Shown one piece after another: positions 1 to 11,181 of a stretch of DNA of 64,000 bases (the first letter of the stretch is position 1; each line of letters starts with the position of its first letter). Location: positions 558,001 through 622,000 of the forward strand of contig CAJZBQ010000036.1 of the NCBI GenBank assembly GCA_914767885.1, given 5' to 3'. The translations under genes were made by a program, and so were the position numbers. This DNA comes from Blepharisma stoltei (taxonomy: Eukaryota; Ciliophora; Heterotrichea; Heterotrichida; Blepharismidae). The notes beneath the pieces are model-generated. The model was given only the letters and a program-made list of their open reading frames with translations. It was not told where the DNA came from and made no database searches.

Positions 1-682
1 AGTTAAGATTATTGAGAAATTCCTTGTGATACCTCAAACGGTATTTGCTTTGCAACTACCCGCCATCTGCCTATAGGCTATCCTCCTCCGAAAATTGACT
101 CGCATAATAGCTTTAGTGCACTAGGATTGGTCATCGTGCCGTAAACTGACTTAGATTCCTCCCTCCAGAAAATTCTAAAAATCTAATTTTCTGGTCGAGT
201 TTTCGACCAAGAGGATCTCGCTTCCTCGGGGAGCAACTCCCTGTATCGCACCAGGAAATTGCTTGATAGATCCAAAGGGCTTTTGCAGGGCTTTTTCTTT
301 CCAAAACCAAGCATCTACCTTCCCAAGGTAAATCTTCGACCTGGAATTAGTTATTTCGGCCTAATCCGACGTTGCGGTCCAACAAACCAAGCAATACTTG
401 CTGGATGCACATTAATGGACGCTATCCTGCCTTTCAAAAGGCTACGTATTAAAGAGGATGGATTGGATCGCACTGCCATTTTAATGAGATGTCAGGGCGG
501 TATATATAAATAAATTTAACACCCAAAATCAATAAATTTTATAATTTTTAAATTTTTTAAAAATTTTTTCCTTTTTTCCTTTTTTTTGTTTTTTTGATTT
601 TAAAATTTTAATTTCCAAAAATATAAGTGACTTAATTGGAAAAGATTTTGATTCAATATTAAAGGGTAAGTTAGAGAGCTTT
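1..682. other. GC-richer hairpin-bearing stretch, then T-rich leader
   Basis: No recognised gene. Positions 1-513 are clearly richer in GC than the surrounding DNA and contain perfect short inverted repeats: CCAGAAAATT at 165-174 with its complement at 185-194, and GGTCGA at 193-198 with TCGACC at 203-208. The open frame at about 259-513 matches nothing I know and has no good start, so I do not call it a gene. Composition resembles the germline-limited inserts elsewhere in the window, so this may be the right-hand part of one cut by the window edge (inference). Positions 514-682 are T-rich leader before the phosphatase gene. Confidence 0.4.
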
Positions 683-1819
683 ATGAATCTTGGCAAAAAC
701 TCACCTCATGCAATCAATATTGGAAAAAGCAATGTGTTGGGAAGTCCAAGCAGTGCTAGCAACTCAATGTTCTCATTTCCAAACTCTCAAACCCAAATTG
801 ATCTCAACAGCAAAATTAAATCGCCCACTCGCTACGTTTTCTCAACACACAGTCATAGCAGAATTTTTGCATCCGGCACACCGAAATTGCACAGCTCATC
901 TAAGTCAAATCTTCAGCCAAGAGTCCTCACTCCAAAATCTTCCAACTCATCATCTCTGAACTCATCAAAAAAGGAGCCTATGCAAGAAAAAAGCCTTAAC
1001 TCCCTCCAAGCACCTCAAAAGAAATCAAATGTAAACGATTACACTGTAAATAGCGTTGTTACAAGAGTGCAGCCAGTAGCTACAAAAGTAAATGACACTC
1101 CTTATAAGGAGCATTTATTCCAAACTTTTCAGTCAATGAAATTCATTAAAAATTTAAGGCTGCCTACAGATGAAGAATTAGCTCATAAAATTGTGAATTT
1201 ACCAAGAAGAAGAGGCTGCGAATATAAGAAAACTGTTGTTTTTGATCTAGACGAGACATTGGTGCACTGTGTGGAAGACGCAAACAATGCACATGTTCCT
1301 ATTAGCATTGATTTTCCTACAGGAGAAACAGTGATTGCTGGAATAAATATAAGACCATACGCTAAAGAAGCGCTCATGGCTGCAAATAAAGACTATGAGG
1401 TGATTGTTTTCACCGCATCTCATAAGTGCTATGCAGATAGAGTGTTGGATTATCTTGACCCGACTGGAGTACTTATACATCACAGACTTTATAGAGAAAA
1501 TTGCTTATTTATCGATGGAGTCTATATTAAAGACTTGCGAATACTTGCCAATAGGCAAATTAAAGATACTGTTATTGTTGACAACGCAGCTTATAGCTTT
1601 GCTTATCAATTAGATAACGGAATCCCGATCGTTTCATGGCATGATGATATGACAGATAGAGAGTTATATAAATTAATTGAATATTTGAGATCCTTGTCAA
1701 GATTGGATGATATTAGGATCGCTAATCGTCAAACTTTCCATCTGGACACTTTTTATGCGGATTATATTAGAGACTACATAAGGCAAACAGATAAAGAAAA
1801 TATGCCACCAACAAACTAA
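683..1819 (+). CDS. CTD-type (SCP/FCP1-like) protein phosphatase
   Basis: 378 aa. The last 200 residues form a HAD-superfamily phosphatase domain of the small CTD phosphatase/NLI-interacting family. The catalytic signature DLDETL lies at about residues 188-193, followed by a V-F-T-A-S motif near 240 and a D-N-A-A-Y-S motif near 300, the usual order of the family. These enzymes dephosphorylate serine residues, classically in the RNA polymerase II C-terminal tail; the substrate here is not visible in the sequence. The first 150 residues are Ser/Asn-rich and low in complexity, probably disordered. Starts at the first ATG after a T-rich leader and ends at TAA, without introns or inserts. The next gene starts about 70 bases downstream on the same strand. 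Confidence 0.9.
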   Translation: MNLGKNSPHAINIGKSNVLGSPSSASNSMFSFPNSQTQIDLNSKIKSPTRYVFSTHSHSRIFASGTPKLHSSSKSNLQPRVLTPKSSNSSSLNSSKKEPMQEKSLNSLQAPQKKSNVNDYTVNSVVTRVQPVATKVNDTPYKEHLFQTFQSMKFIKNLRLPTDEELAHKIVNLPRRRGCEYKKTVVFDLDETLVHCVEDANNAHVPISIDFPTGETVIAGINIRPYAKEALMAANKDYEVIVFTASHKCYADRVLDYLDPTGVLIHHRLYRENCLFIDGVYIKDLRILANRQIKDTVIVDNAAYSFAYQLDNGIPIVSWHDDMTDRELYKLIEYLRSLSRLDDIRIANRQTFHLDTFYADYIRDYIRQTDKENMPPTN

Positions 1820-1886
1820 TAATAATTTTAACTTCAATTTTAAATAATTGCATAGCAATCTAAAACTTCTTATTTTGATGTGTTAA

Positions 1887-2249
1887 ATGAATTCTAATTT
1901 CGTCAAATTAACCAATGTACTGCAACCCAAAGAAAGAGTAATTTTGCAAAAATATATCACAGCAGAAGCAATTAGGCAGGTTAAAGAATCCAATCATTCA
2001 GCAATACTGAGCTATAAACTTGAGCCAATAATTCAGATTCATGAAAATACGAGGAGAATCAATGATTTAGAACATCGTGCAATTGAGGCCTGGAGAGAAA
2101 CTGATTATAAAAAGCTTAGAAGAACCTATAAAATTGCGAATGAAAATATTCAAGACTATAATCTTATTCAAAGAAAAATCCTTACTCTCCCCGTATGAGC
2201 TTGCAATTTTGAGGAAAATCCCTGCCTTCTGGCAAGCAAAAATTCTTAA
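1887..2249 (+). CDS. small hypothetical protein
   Basis: 120 aa if TGA at 2196-2198 is Trp; ends at TAA 2247-2249. Predicted largely helical and charged, with no signal peptide or membrane segment. I do not recognise the family. It follows the phosphatase gene closely on the same strand. A 229-bp palindromic element lies 40 bp beyond the stop. The short C-terminal extension after the TGA is less convincing than the body. Confidence 0.6.
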
Positions 2250-2291
2250 AACGCAATTATTTGATATTAAGTGATAATTATTATAATAATA

Positions 2292-2520
2292 TAGCGCTTT
2301 CCCGAGGATGGCGCGGAATGGCGCCATCCTCGGGAAAGTCAACTAAGCATCCACACGGGAACTGGGAGTTCCACGTGTGGATGCCCATTTTTGACATGTG
2401 GGATCCAAACTTCCACATGTCAAAATGGCATCCACACGTGGAACTCCCAGTTCCCGTGTGGATGCCTTCCTGGCTTTCCCGAGGATGGCGCCATTCCGCG
2501 CCATCCTCGGGAAAGCGCTA
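2292..2520. mobile_element. palindromic TA-bounded element (IES-like MITE)
   Basis: Nearly the whole element is an inverted repeat, bounded by TA on both sides (ATATAGCGC at the left, GCGCTATAT at the right). Each terminal arm is itself a hairpin: CTTTCCCGAGGATGGCGC pairs with GCGCCATCCTCGGGAAAG inside one arm. A second nested palindrome built on GCATCCACACG and CGTGTGGATGC fills the middle. It lies in non-coding DNA here. A related-looking palindrome interrupts a gene at 49598-49828, so excision in the soma is likely (inference). Confidence 0.8.
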
Positions 2521-2593
2521 TATCTCTATTTAAATTCTACAGTTATTTCTTTAAAAAGTAAAATTTTTTGCTTTTCACTTTTGCTATATATAG

Positions 2594-3007
2594 ATATTTC
2601 GAATTTGGAAAATATTTTATAATTCATTAATTAGAAAAAAACCCTCTGTGACCTGAAGGGGATTTAAAGACCTTCAAATTCAAGACTCTAAATTTATACG
2701 AAAAAGAAGGCCACCTGGCCCTAAACTGGACCCTTTACCCTATTTGAAAAAAGCAAGAGAAAGACTATCAAATTCTATAGAAGAGCTAGGATGCTCTTCT
2801 GATAGCTATGAAGCTCAAGAAACTTATTCACCAGTATTAACTTATATTCCAAAGCATGGGAAAAAGCCAATAAAGTTTACAGTGGTAAGAGATTTAACAC
2901 CAACTTTGCATTCAAAAGCTAGTCGAAGCTTTGTTCCGGAGTTCAGATCTCAACCCAAAGGACATAAAAATTCGACAATGAAATACCAAAAAAATGAAAA
3001 TTGATAA
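2594..3007 (+). CDS. hypothetical protein fragment (5' and 3' ends unresolved)
   Basis: An open frame with TGA read as Trp at 2654 and near the end, and no ATG for the first 50 codons, so it is part of a gene rather than a whole one. Basic, low-complexity sequence, with a run like R-K-R-R-P-P-G-P-K near the start; no known domain. The stretch after 3008 is a large repeat-rich insert and another ATG-less frame opens at 4184, so these may be two pieces of one gene. A join at the shared AAAAT near 2990/4207 would be in frame, but several other joins are possible. The true start must lie upstream, across an intron or insert I could not place. Confidence 0.4.
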
Positions 3008-4183
3008 TGAATAACTTGATGCTTATAAACATATCTCAATATTAGATAATTATAAAAGTAGCTTTTCTGTTTTTTTCTTTCACGTGATTATACTATTATA
3101 CGGCTCATTTTTTAGAAAAAATATTATTCAGATATGCAATAGAATCAAATTCTTTGGATGCATAGTGCCTGCTTCCTTCACTCACGGAGGGGGGTTAATT
3201 GTTTTTTTAAAAAAAAATTTTATATAGAAATTTTTTTCGAAAGTTTAAAAATCCTAATTTGCCAAAATTGGGATTTTAATTTATAAATTTATGTTTTAAA
3301 ACGCAATTTGTTTAAAATTAAATAGAATTAGCTCTAGATTTCATTATACTAATTATCACTTATATATCAAAATTTTTGTTTACTCACGGAGGGTGGATTT
3401 TTGGGCAAAAAATAGAGTCTTTCTAACGGTTTTGTTCACTCACGGAGGGAGGGGTTAGGATATTTTTAAGCTACTCATACTTAAATTTAGAAACCATTAT
3501 TTTAAAATAGCAAATCTATAATTGCTATGGAAAAGCAAACTTTGGATGCATAATAATTGAGATTAAAAGATACTCAGCCAATAAAAAAATTTCATGCTAA
3601 ATAAATCATTAATTTTAATATTTTAAAAATTATGAATTGAATTACTTTCTAAATTATACTATTTTATATCAATCTGGCAATATTTATATTTTTCCATATA
3701 AAAACAAATTTACTTAACTAGATATAGGCTTTTTAATAATTATCTTAAATGAATCAGGCTTTTCAAGCATTTTCTTTTACATATTAGTGTTGCATATGGC
3801 TTCTAATGGGCTATTAGTTGCCTTATCAATTATGAAGTTTACCGGGTAAACGAGTGCAAGCCCTCGTTTGTGAAGAGCAACACAATAAGACGCCATACTC
3901 GGACTGGCAAGCATGCGGTTAAGAGTTATGGAGGTGAATGCCGCTCGACCTGTGACCCTGCCGGAGCTTTCGTTAATCTTAATTTATTTTAGTTTAAATT
4001 ACCAAGCAAGGCAGTGAATACTGAGATTTTTAGGTTATGCTACCTGCCCAAGTAGAGCTAGAAGAAAGGTAATAATCTAAGGGTTAGAACGGCGATGGGA
4101 GTTAGCACTGTGATTGAATCGGCTATGAATTCCCCATGAATAAGCCTTATTTACAGAAGCTGGAATGAAGATGATAAACTTAA
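3008..4183. other. repeat-rich insert region, no gene seen
   Basis: Contains one MITE (about 3163-3455), a 13-bp direct repeat (CTTTGGATGCATA at 3152-3164 and 3540-3552) and, from about 3790 to 4160, GC-richer DNA with small hairpins such as GTTTAC/GTAAAC at 3837-3851. Likely one or more germline-limited inserts separating two pieces of a gene (inference). No tRNA or rRNA signature seen. Confidence 0.45.
3163..3455. mobile_element. MITE copy M1 (CTCCGTGAGCGAACA family)
   Basis: Right end shows the family terminal repeat TTCACTCACGGAGGGAGGGG before TTA at 3455-3457. The sub-terminal CTCACGGAGGG motif is at 3384-3394. The left end keeps only half of the usual terminal hairpin (CACTCACGGAGGGGGG around 3181), so it is degenerate. 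The AT-rich interior matches the other copies. Confidence 0.75.
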
Positions 4184-5239
4184 GATCTCATTAAATTAAG
4201 TCGGCAAAATCATTTGCCAAAGGTACTAATTGCCGGAAATGCACTCATAATCAAAGGCTTGCTAAAAGCAGTTCTAGGCTATAAATCTGCAGTAAGCAAT
4301 CAACAAAATAAAAGAAAATCTCCAACCTCATGCAGAACACCAAGCACAAGTTCTAGATCAGAAATCAATAATACAAAAGAAAAGACGTTGAATGATTATC
4401 GTGAAATAATCACACAAGCAAAATCTTTCATAAATTTAGTTTCTCACCGACAAAAGCTCAGAGATCTTCTTACTCCCCTTCCTTAAGCGAACAGAATATT
4501 TTTGTTGGAGATGGCTAAAAATTATTATAAATTTTATAGTAATTTTTTTTTTTGAATTTAAAAAATCCCAAATGGAAAAACAAAATTATATTTTAAAATT
4601 CATCACATTAACTCTACTTTTTGCTATAATTTTATTACTTATTAAAAAAAAAATATATTAAAAAAATTTTTGTTTTAGGAGGGTGGAGCTAAGAAGACTA
4701 AAAAAACGGCAAAATCTCCAAGCTTGTTTTTATTAAGACCAAGTTCTGACATGAATGAGTTCCCAACTCTTAAAAAAAGCAAAAAGAACTCAAGATCGAT
4801 AAGCGTTTTAGCAAGAAATAAATGCAAACTAGTTCTTGAAAATAAAAAGCCATCGGAGGAATATAGAAAAAGTGGCATTTCTTGGGTTCATTATCAGCCG
4901 ATAGCAAAACACAACGAAACACCTCATAATAGGGCAAGAAGTGTCCACCTTAAAACTACTATTATTAACGAAAAAACTAGAAGATCTCCTTCGCCAGAGC
5001 AAATTGCAAAAAAGACTGCTTCTATAATATTTAACTCGAGACCAATTAGCAATAACGAAATAAAAAGAGCGCTATCAAATCCAAGGCAAAATAAAGAATG
5101 CTTAAAAACAGATAACATAGATTCTGAAATTGAAGAAAGCGATTATATCAAAACATTGCTAATTCCAACATATTCAAAATATGAATATGACAACACTGAA
5201 GATGATAGTCCAACTTCAGGATTTAAGCCGAGATATTAA
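4184..5239 (+). CDS. hypothetical low-complexity protein, interrupted by MITE IES
   Basis: Two segments, 4184-4470 and 4690-5239, joined at TA by removal of the MITE at 4471-4689 (219 bp). The joined frame reads through L-L-K-K-T-K without a stop. The frame is open upstream to a TAA at 4181 and has no ATG, so the 5' part is missing or lies before the insert at 3008-4183. The protein is Ser/Lys/Asn-rich with no recognised domain; ends at TAA. Function unknown. Confidence 0.6.
4471..4689. mobile_element. MITE IES M2, TA-bounded
   Basis: Begins TTACTCCCCTTCC and ends GGAGGGTGGAGCTAA, with TA at both edges (4471-4472 and 4690-4691). Carries the AT-rich interior of the family. Deleting one TA plus the insert (219 bp) fuses two open frames in phase. 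An in-frame TAA lies just inside the left end. Confidence 0.85.
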
Positions 5240-5323
5240 TCTGTAGATAAAGCAAGTTTTCCTTTGTTTTTATACTCCCTAAAAGTAAAAACATTTCAAC
5301 AAAATTTAATATATTGAAACCTT

Positions 5324-5622
5324 TACTCCGCCCCTCCATAATCGAACAAAAAATTTTATTCTTAGGGAGAAGGTTAAATTTTTTCGAAAAATTTTTATAT
5401 ATAAATTTTATACTAAATTTTTTTGAAAAAAAATTTTGTAAATTTATAATAATTTGTAAGTTTGTGTGTTTTTAAAATGCAAGCTGCTTTAAATTTAAAT
5501 AAAATTAGCTAGAGATTTTATTATAATAATTATCGCTTATATATAAAACTTTTTGATCACTCACGGAGGTGGGCTCTTACCCAAAAACTATGATTTCCAA
5601 TGATTTTGTTCGCTCACGGAGT
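5324..5622. mobile_element. MITE M3, TA-bounded, intergenic
   Basis: TA at 5324-5325 and 5623-5624. The left end resembles CTCCGCCCCTCC and the right end CGCTCACGGAGTTA. Sub-terminal ACTCACGGAGG is near 5560. It lies just upstream of the next gene, probably in its leader. Confidence 0.8.
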
Positions 5623-5770
5623 TAGAATTACCTACAATCTGCTTTATGACAATGATAATTTAATTAAAATAAGGATTAAATCAGATAATCATGCATTGTT
5701 GCAAATAAAAATGAGAATTGAAATACTAATCGTTTATATTAAAAAAGAATTGATATACCAAACTTTAAAA

Positions 5771-7435
5771 ATGCAACCATGCAAGAAACATAAAAAGCCA
5801 CTTGTCAGATTCACAAGCCAACAAAAAATGAGGATTCTAAAAGAATTAAAACATAAAACCCTTGAGAAATCACTCAAAATATCAAATACTGAGACTACCA
5901 TGAATATTGCAAAAGCACCTTTGAAACGACTTATAATGAGTGGGAAATCTTTACTTCCAAACCTTGATAAGCAGAGGTTGGATTTATCGAGCCAGTCAAA
6001 AATCTTAACATCTCCACTTTCAACATCTCATTCCTCAAAACTATTGATGTCGCCAAAAGAATTCTCTTTCTGCTTCACTTCCAAAAGCTACGTTAAATCT
6101 CATAACGACCACCAAAATATTGATAATATTTTGGAGTATAGAAACTTGAGTTCAAGAAAGCTCACAAATATAAAAAATATTTCGTGCACTGCTGTAGAAA
6201 ACATTAGAGAAAAGTACAAAAAAGAAATCAAGGAACGAATAAAATTACAAAATTATCAGAATTCTTCGCTGAATTCTTCATTTAAAAACTTACAAAAAGA
6301 CGAGTCATCTATTTCTACGAATCGAGCTAATATAAAAAAACTTGACTCGTCACTTAATTTATTTTGCAAGATACCTCCCAAAGATGAATCAATATTGTCG
6401 GGGACGACTACTAGAGAGTTATCTTCCAAAAGGATTGCTATTGAAGAATCACCTATAAGCAAGTCTGATGAAAAAAGAATGAAATTTCTGCTTCCTTCAA
6501 AGTCAATTTCTTCTAATATCCCTACAGAAATTCAGAATAAATTCCAACAATTAAATCCACTATTTGAGAAACCTAATACAGAAACTGTAAGTGATATTGA
6601 GAAAATTTTAAATGAAAAAAAATGAATAAGAAATGAATCAAATAAAATTGATGAAGCTATGGAAAGTGCCTCTGTTGAAGAAGCAAAAATTAATTAAAAT
6701 TACTTTTCATCTGATTGAGCACCCAATACCACATCATCTGCAAGGGCTTCCGCTCCTGTTTCTGGGTTTCTCCGGTCCACTTCACTTCAGGCACCGCTGG
6801 CTTCGCTCCTGAATGATCCATAGGCTTCGGGCATTGGATTTTGACGGCCTTGCTTAAGGCTCGATCAAGAATCAGTTTGGGTCTATCAGACACCCTAAAG
6901 GTCCCAGTCTCTACAGCTGGCTTGGTGGGATCCTTACAGAAGATTCGATTTCCCTAAGGGCAGGAGTCCTTCACTACAAATCGCAGGCTCTTATGCGCTA
7001 TCACAGCCGGGATAAATTTGCTGGGGAAAGTTGAAGCTCATAATCATAAAACACAAAAAGAGAATTTTCGGTCAGGATACCAGAAAATTTGAGTGGCACC
7101 CATTTTATTATGCTGTTGAAGAAGCAAACAAAAGCATTCATAAAGATATAGAAAGGATATTTTACCCAGAAGTGACGAAATTTCCTCAAAAGACAGAGAT
7201 GCCCAAAGTGAGATCACCTGATTTTAAAAAACGGCCATTTGGATTACATGAAAGCTATAATCATGATGAGTCTTTGAAGCACTCTTTCATCATACTCGGA
7301 ACCAGAAATATGGGAAAAAATTCAAATTGTAAGACTAAAAAATATCCTGAAAAAGACAAGCAAAAATCATATGATCTGGATGATTATAAAATGCTTTCAT
7401 TTTATTTAGAAATTTGTGATAAAAATATTAGCTAA
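5771..7435 (+). CDS. hypothetical Ser/Lys-rich protein, interrupted by 441-bp insert
   Basis: Start taken at the ATG at 5771 (an in-frame ATG at 5711 is also possible). Read to 6672, then continued at 7114 after removing the insert at 6673-7113, which is flanked by the 15-bp direct repeat TGTTGAAGAAGCAAA. The join gives S-V-E-E-A-N-K-S-I-H-K in frame and removes a TAA at 6695. A TGA at 6623 is Trp. The protein is basic and low in complexity through its first two thirds; no domain recognised. Ends at TAA 7433-7435. Confidence 0.6.
6673..7113. mobile_element. GC-richer insert with 15-bp target duplication
   Basis: Flanked by perfect 15-bp copies of TGTTGAAGAAGCAAA (6673-6687 and 7114-7128), with no terminal inverted repeat. 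The interior from about 6715 to 7020 is markedly GC-richer than its surroundings. A duplication of this length suggests target-primed retroposition rather than a cut-and-paste element. Removing 441 bp (a multiple of 3) restores the gene. Confidence 0.65.
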
Positions 7436-8212
7436 TTATTGTAAATAACAATTGTAAAATTTAGATAATTTTATCATTAATTTATTGATCATTTTTCTAT
7501 ATCCATCAACTATCTACAACCTAAAATTGTTTAAAGCTGTATCAATTGCATGAAGATACATTATGAAAGCTTTACTATATTTATGCTTGCTATCATCATG
7601 CACAACATTAATTGCAAATCCATCTTTTAATCAAAATTAATGTTTAAATGTCTTAGTTTATACAAATTCTAATGAGCAGCAGAAATTATAAGAAACTGAT
7701 ACTTATAACTATATGCATCTGCTCAAATCAAATATTCAACTCATGATGCAAGTAAAAGCAAGGCTGCATAAATTTTAGCTTTAAATTTCTTAATCATTCT
7801 AAAATATCACAGAGATGCATAATGTAGAAAGCTGCTAGGCTATTTATGTTTCGTAATAGTATCAAGCTTGTCGATACGGGCCAATAATAATTTATATAGC
7901 TATATATGATTATTTAATAAAGCTGGCTCAAGTATTTTTAAAGTTTGGAGCATATTAACTTAAAATCCAATTTATGACAACTCAATCAGGAGTAAGCAGG
8001 AATAAAAATATTTTAAAATGATATCAGTGTATTTGAGAGTTTCATTCTCAATTGGTCTCTTAAACAAAGTAAAGAGATCAATTAAGTCCAGGATTTTATA
8101 AAATATTCTTTCTTTTAATTTATATCTAGCTAAAACTAACTTTAGTATAATTTCCCATCATTATCTTAGAAATGCATTGAAACGGGTGCAGAATCCAGCA
8201 TTAATTATTAAA
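7436..8212. other. AT-rich intergenic stretch
   Basis: No gene under the code used by the neighbours. One frame (7563-8021) begins with a signal-peptide-like run and stays open only if TAA and TAG are read as Gln. Base use by codon position does not clearly mark it as coding, so it is not called; see findings. Confidence 0.5.
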
Positions 8213-9547
8213 ATGCATGAAAAGCTGAGTCAAGAGATTGCGCACTTATACCATTCTATTTGTTTTCTAGCAAAAGGAGCATTTGGAGCTGTTTTCAGAT
8301 GCGTAAATAACTATAGCAACAAAGAGGTTGCCATAAAGGTTTTAAGCAAGCACAAGCTAAGTGAAAGGGACATTGAGAGGTCAATGCAAGAAGCTAAAAT
8401 TCTTGAAGAACTCAACCATGAGAACATAGTAAAATTTATCAATGTAAGGCATACAGAAAATTATATTCTTATTGAGATGGAGTTGCTGAAAGGAGGAACC
8501 TTAAGCCAGTTGATTGAAAAAAGACGATTGACTGAAGAAGAAGCTGCAACCGTCATGAAAGGAATTTTCAGAGCTGTTGCTTACTTGCATGATAGAAAAG
8601 TGCTGCATAGGGATTTAAAGCCAGACAATATAATGTTCGGAAAGCCTCATGATCTTTCATCAGTTAAAGTTGCAGATTTTGGGCTAAGCACAAAATATAC
8701 ACTGGTAGAGCAGTTGCACTCAATGGATGGAACAATGGTTTATATGGCTCCCGAACAGGTACTAGAGCAGCATTATAGCGAGCCTGTAGATATATGAAGC
8801 TGTGGACTCATGCTATATACTTTAGTAGCTGGCAAGCATCCTTACTATGAAGAAGGAGACGACAAAAACACTATGATCTGAAAACTCAAAAACATTCATT
8901 GGGAATACCCTGAAAATTTCCCTCTGCTTGCAAAGGATTTATTCGAGCACTGTGCCACAGTCTCATACATGGAACGATATACCGCCAATTTAGCTCTTGG
9001 GCATCCTTGGATTACAAGATCTGGAGGGAAAATTCCTTTAACCCATATGGAAAGAATGAGAGGATACCAAGACCGATTAAACTTGAGAACAATAGCTAAT
9101 CTCGTCCTTATATTAGGAAAAATTTGTTCTGACTCAGGTAGAAAAATTAGAGAAAAGTATAAAAGAGTAGCTGATCATCTGCCAGAGGAAGAAGAGGAGG
9201 ATGAAGAGGAATTCCCAATCCAGAAATTCAATTCAGTCCACGTTTCGGTTTCAGATGCTAGAGATCTTCTGAGGCAGTCAAATAGACAATTTAGCACGAA
9301 TTCGTTTTTGGCAGTCCCAGGCTCAAAATCATCAAGGCCGAAGTCAGGAAGCCCTTCGGTTACTAGAAGAGCTGCAGAGCTAACACCACCCTCTTCCAGG
9401 GAAGCAATGAGGAATAGAATTCCAAGAATAAGTAGAATTTCACCAAGGCCACAGATGGAAAAACTGCCAGATATTCGTAAAACAAGATCTCCTCTCCCGC
9501 GCCCTCCAAAAGATTTAGTCCCTTTTAGAAGAACCAAGCTCTCATAA
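8213..9547 (+). CDS. protein kinase, CAMK/ULK-like
   Basis: 444 aa, starting at the first in-frame ATG. The kinase domain occupies about residues 10-275: glycine loop G-A-F-G-A-V, lysine in V-A-I-K-V, catalytic H-R-D-L-K-P-D-N, D-F-G-L-S and A-P-E-Q. In-frame TGAs at 8795 and 8879 are Trp; the first gives the invariant Trp of D-I-W-S-C-G. The tail is low in complexity with a Glu-rich run and Ser/Pro/Arg-rich sequence, likely regulatory. The subfamily is uncertain, but the overall pattern is that of a Ser/Thr kinase of the calcium/calmodulin or autophagy-kinase kind. Ends at TAA. Confidence 0.88.
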
Positions 9548-9762
9548 GCTGCTAATTGATATTGTATGAATGAAATTCAATGTGATATATAAGATATAAA
9601 TACTTAAGTCTATATGGGTCAGCAATAAGTTGATGTAATAAAAATCTATCTTAAACTATTATAGTCATTGCAAAGACATTGATAAAAAGTATAAGCTCTG
9701 AAATTATTCTCTAATTTAGAGTAAAATTATCTAAATTCACTAATGATCAAACATTTTAAAAT

Positions 9763-11181
9763 TTAATTATACTTGTTCAATTTTTTTGTAGAAAAGTTGA
9801 CAGGTGAAGCGCATGAAACAGGAGATTTCAAGGGGCTTGACAGCTTACTATCAAAATCAGGATATTTGTAGCTATACAAAATTTCTTTTTCTTCCATATA
9901 TTGCTTTAATAAGCTTGCTCTTGACGTTGATGAAGTTAGGCATCCGCATATAGGAATATTTGAAACTGCACGATAATTTAACTTCCTGAAACTTGATGGA
10001 GAGTTATTTAGCATAAAAGTGTCAGACTGCCTTGAATCGTAAGTAGAAAATAAAAGTGGGGTCTTGCATATGGTTTTTGATTTTCGGTGTGATCTTTGAG
10101 TATAGAGTGCATCTCTGGATCAATTCGGATTTCTAGTTGATTCAATAAATGATAGCAAATCTTTCATATTGTTTATGTTTTCTTTTTTCGAGTGATCTGT
10201 TTTGATATCAGGCACTGGGGAAAGTCTTATGTTCGGCTCATTTTCGTTTCCACCCATTGAAAATCTTTTATCCTTTATTTTTTCATTTTTTATCTTTCGG
10301 CTTCTTTCTTTTTCAAATGTACCAGCAACCATTTCTAAAAAATCTTTATTGACTTCCCCTCTTGGGCTTAAGGATAGTTTCAGCTTTGGAGCTAAGCTTG
10401 AAGCTCTTGTTGGAACCTTATCTTTTTCTTGTGAATTTGAGGTGTTACGGGAAGGGATTTCTTCAATAGCAGGCCTCATTTTAACTGTTTTTCGTTTTCT
10501 AGTGTATACATCCCTTGATAGCAGAAATCTGTTTCTTTCTAGCGTCATCAAGGTCTGTATAGTTTTCAGACTGACCAGTTTTATAAAAAACAGCTGACCA
10601 TTATTGTCAATAGCCAGATCATATATTAATCTGTCAACATATTCCTGCTTTGCTTTATATAATAGCTCAGCAATAATTAGAGTCATGTTAAAAGCTTTTT
10701 CTCGAATATTTTGGTCAGTTACAGCAGTCTCTTGAGCTTTGCAAAAATGAACACTCACAATGTCTTGCTTTAAATAAGTATTTTCATCACAAGCTTTGAC
10801 TCTAAAAATTCTCGGTGAAAAAGTTCCAGGGGGTGCCATATGAATGCTTCTGACTTGCAACCCTCCTAATTGATACTTTGATAAATCATTGACATCCTTC
10901 GCCCTGACAATGTTTCTTCCTTTTCTATGGTATAAATAAGCGATAACTTGATCAGGCTGGAATTTAGATAAAATTGGGATTTGAACATTCAAGAAATGGT
11001 CCAGTAAAAATTTTGCCCTGCTTAGAACTTTGGCTGGCTTTTTAACGATCTGATTGCCATTATCATTTGCATATCACTCTAATAGCTTATCACCTTTGCA
11101 AAGCCCAACTTCAAGAATTCGGATGGATGTCTTCCTTGTGAAAAGTAATGACATAAACCATTTATTGCTTCGATCTTCCAT
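9763..11181 (-). CDS. hypothetical protein (472 aa)
   Basis: One continuous frame with TGA as Trp at two places (L-E-W-Y near residue 41 and P-N-W-S near residue 355). Starts at ATG (complement of 11179-11181) and ends at TAA 9763. The first 250 residues look globular and well mixed in composition; the rest is Ser/Lys/Arg-rich and probably disordered. No membrane segment or family recognised. Convergent with the kinase gene to its left. Confidence 0.75.

Noticed and set aside
259-513. 84-codon open frame near the left edge
   Set aside because: No good start, no known motif, GC-rich repeat-like surroundings with hairpins; more likely repeat DNA than a gene.
3790-4160. Possible structured RNA or tRNA-derived SINE in the GC-richer segment
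   Set aside because: Small hairpins are present, but I could not find matching A and B boxes or a cloverleaf.
9175-9537. Antisense open frame within the kinase tail
   Set aside because: Mirror of the acidic and Ser/Arg-rich low-complexity tail of the kinase gene.
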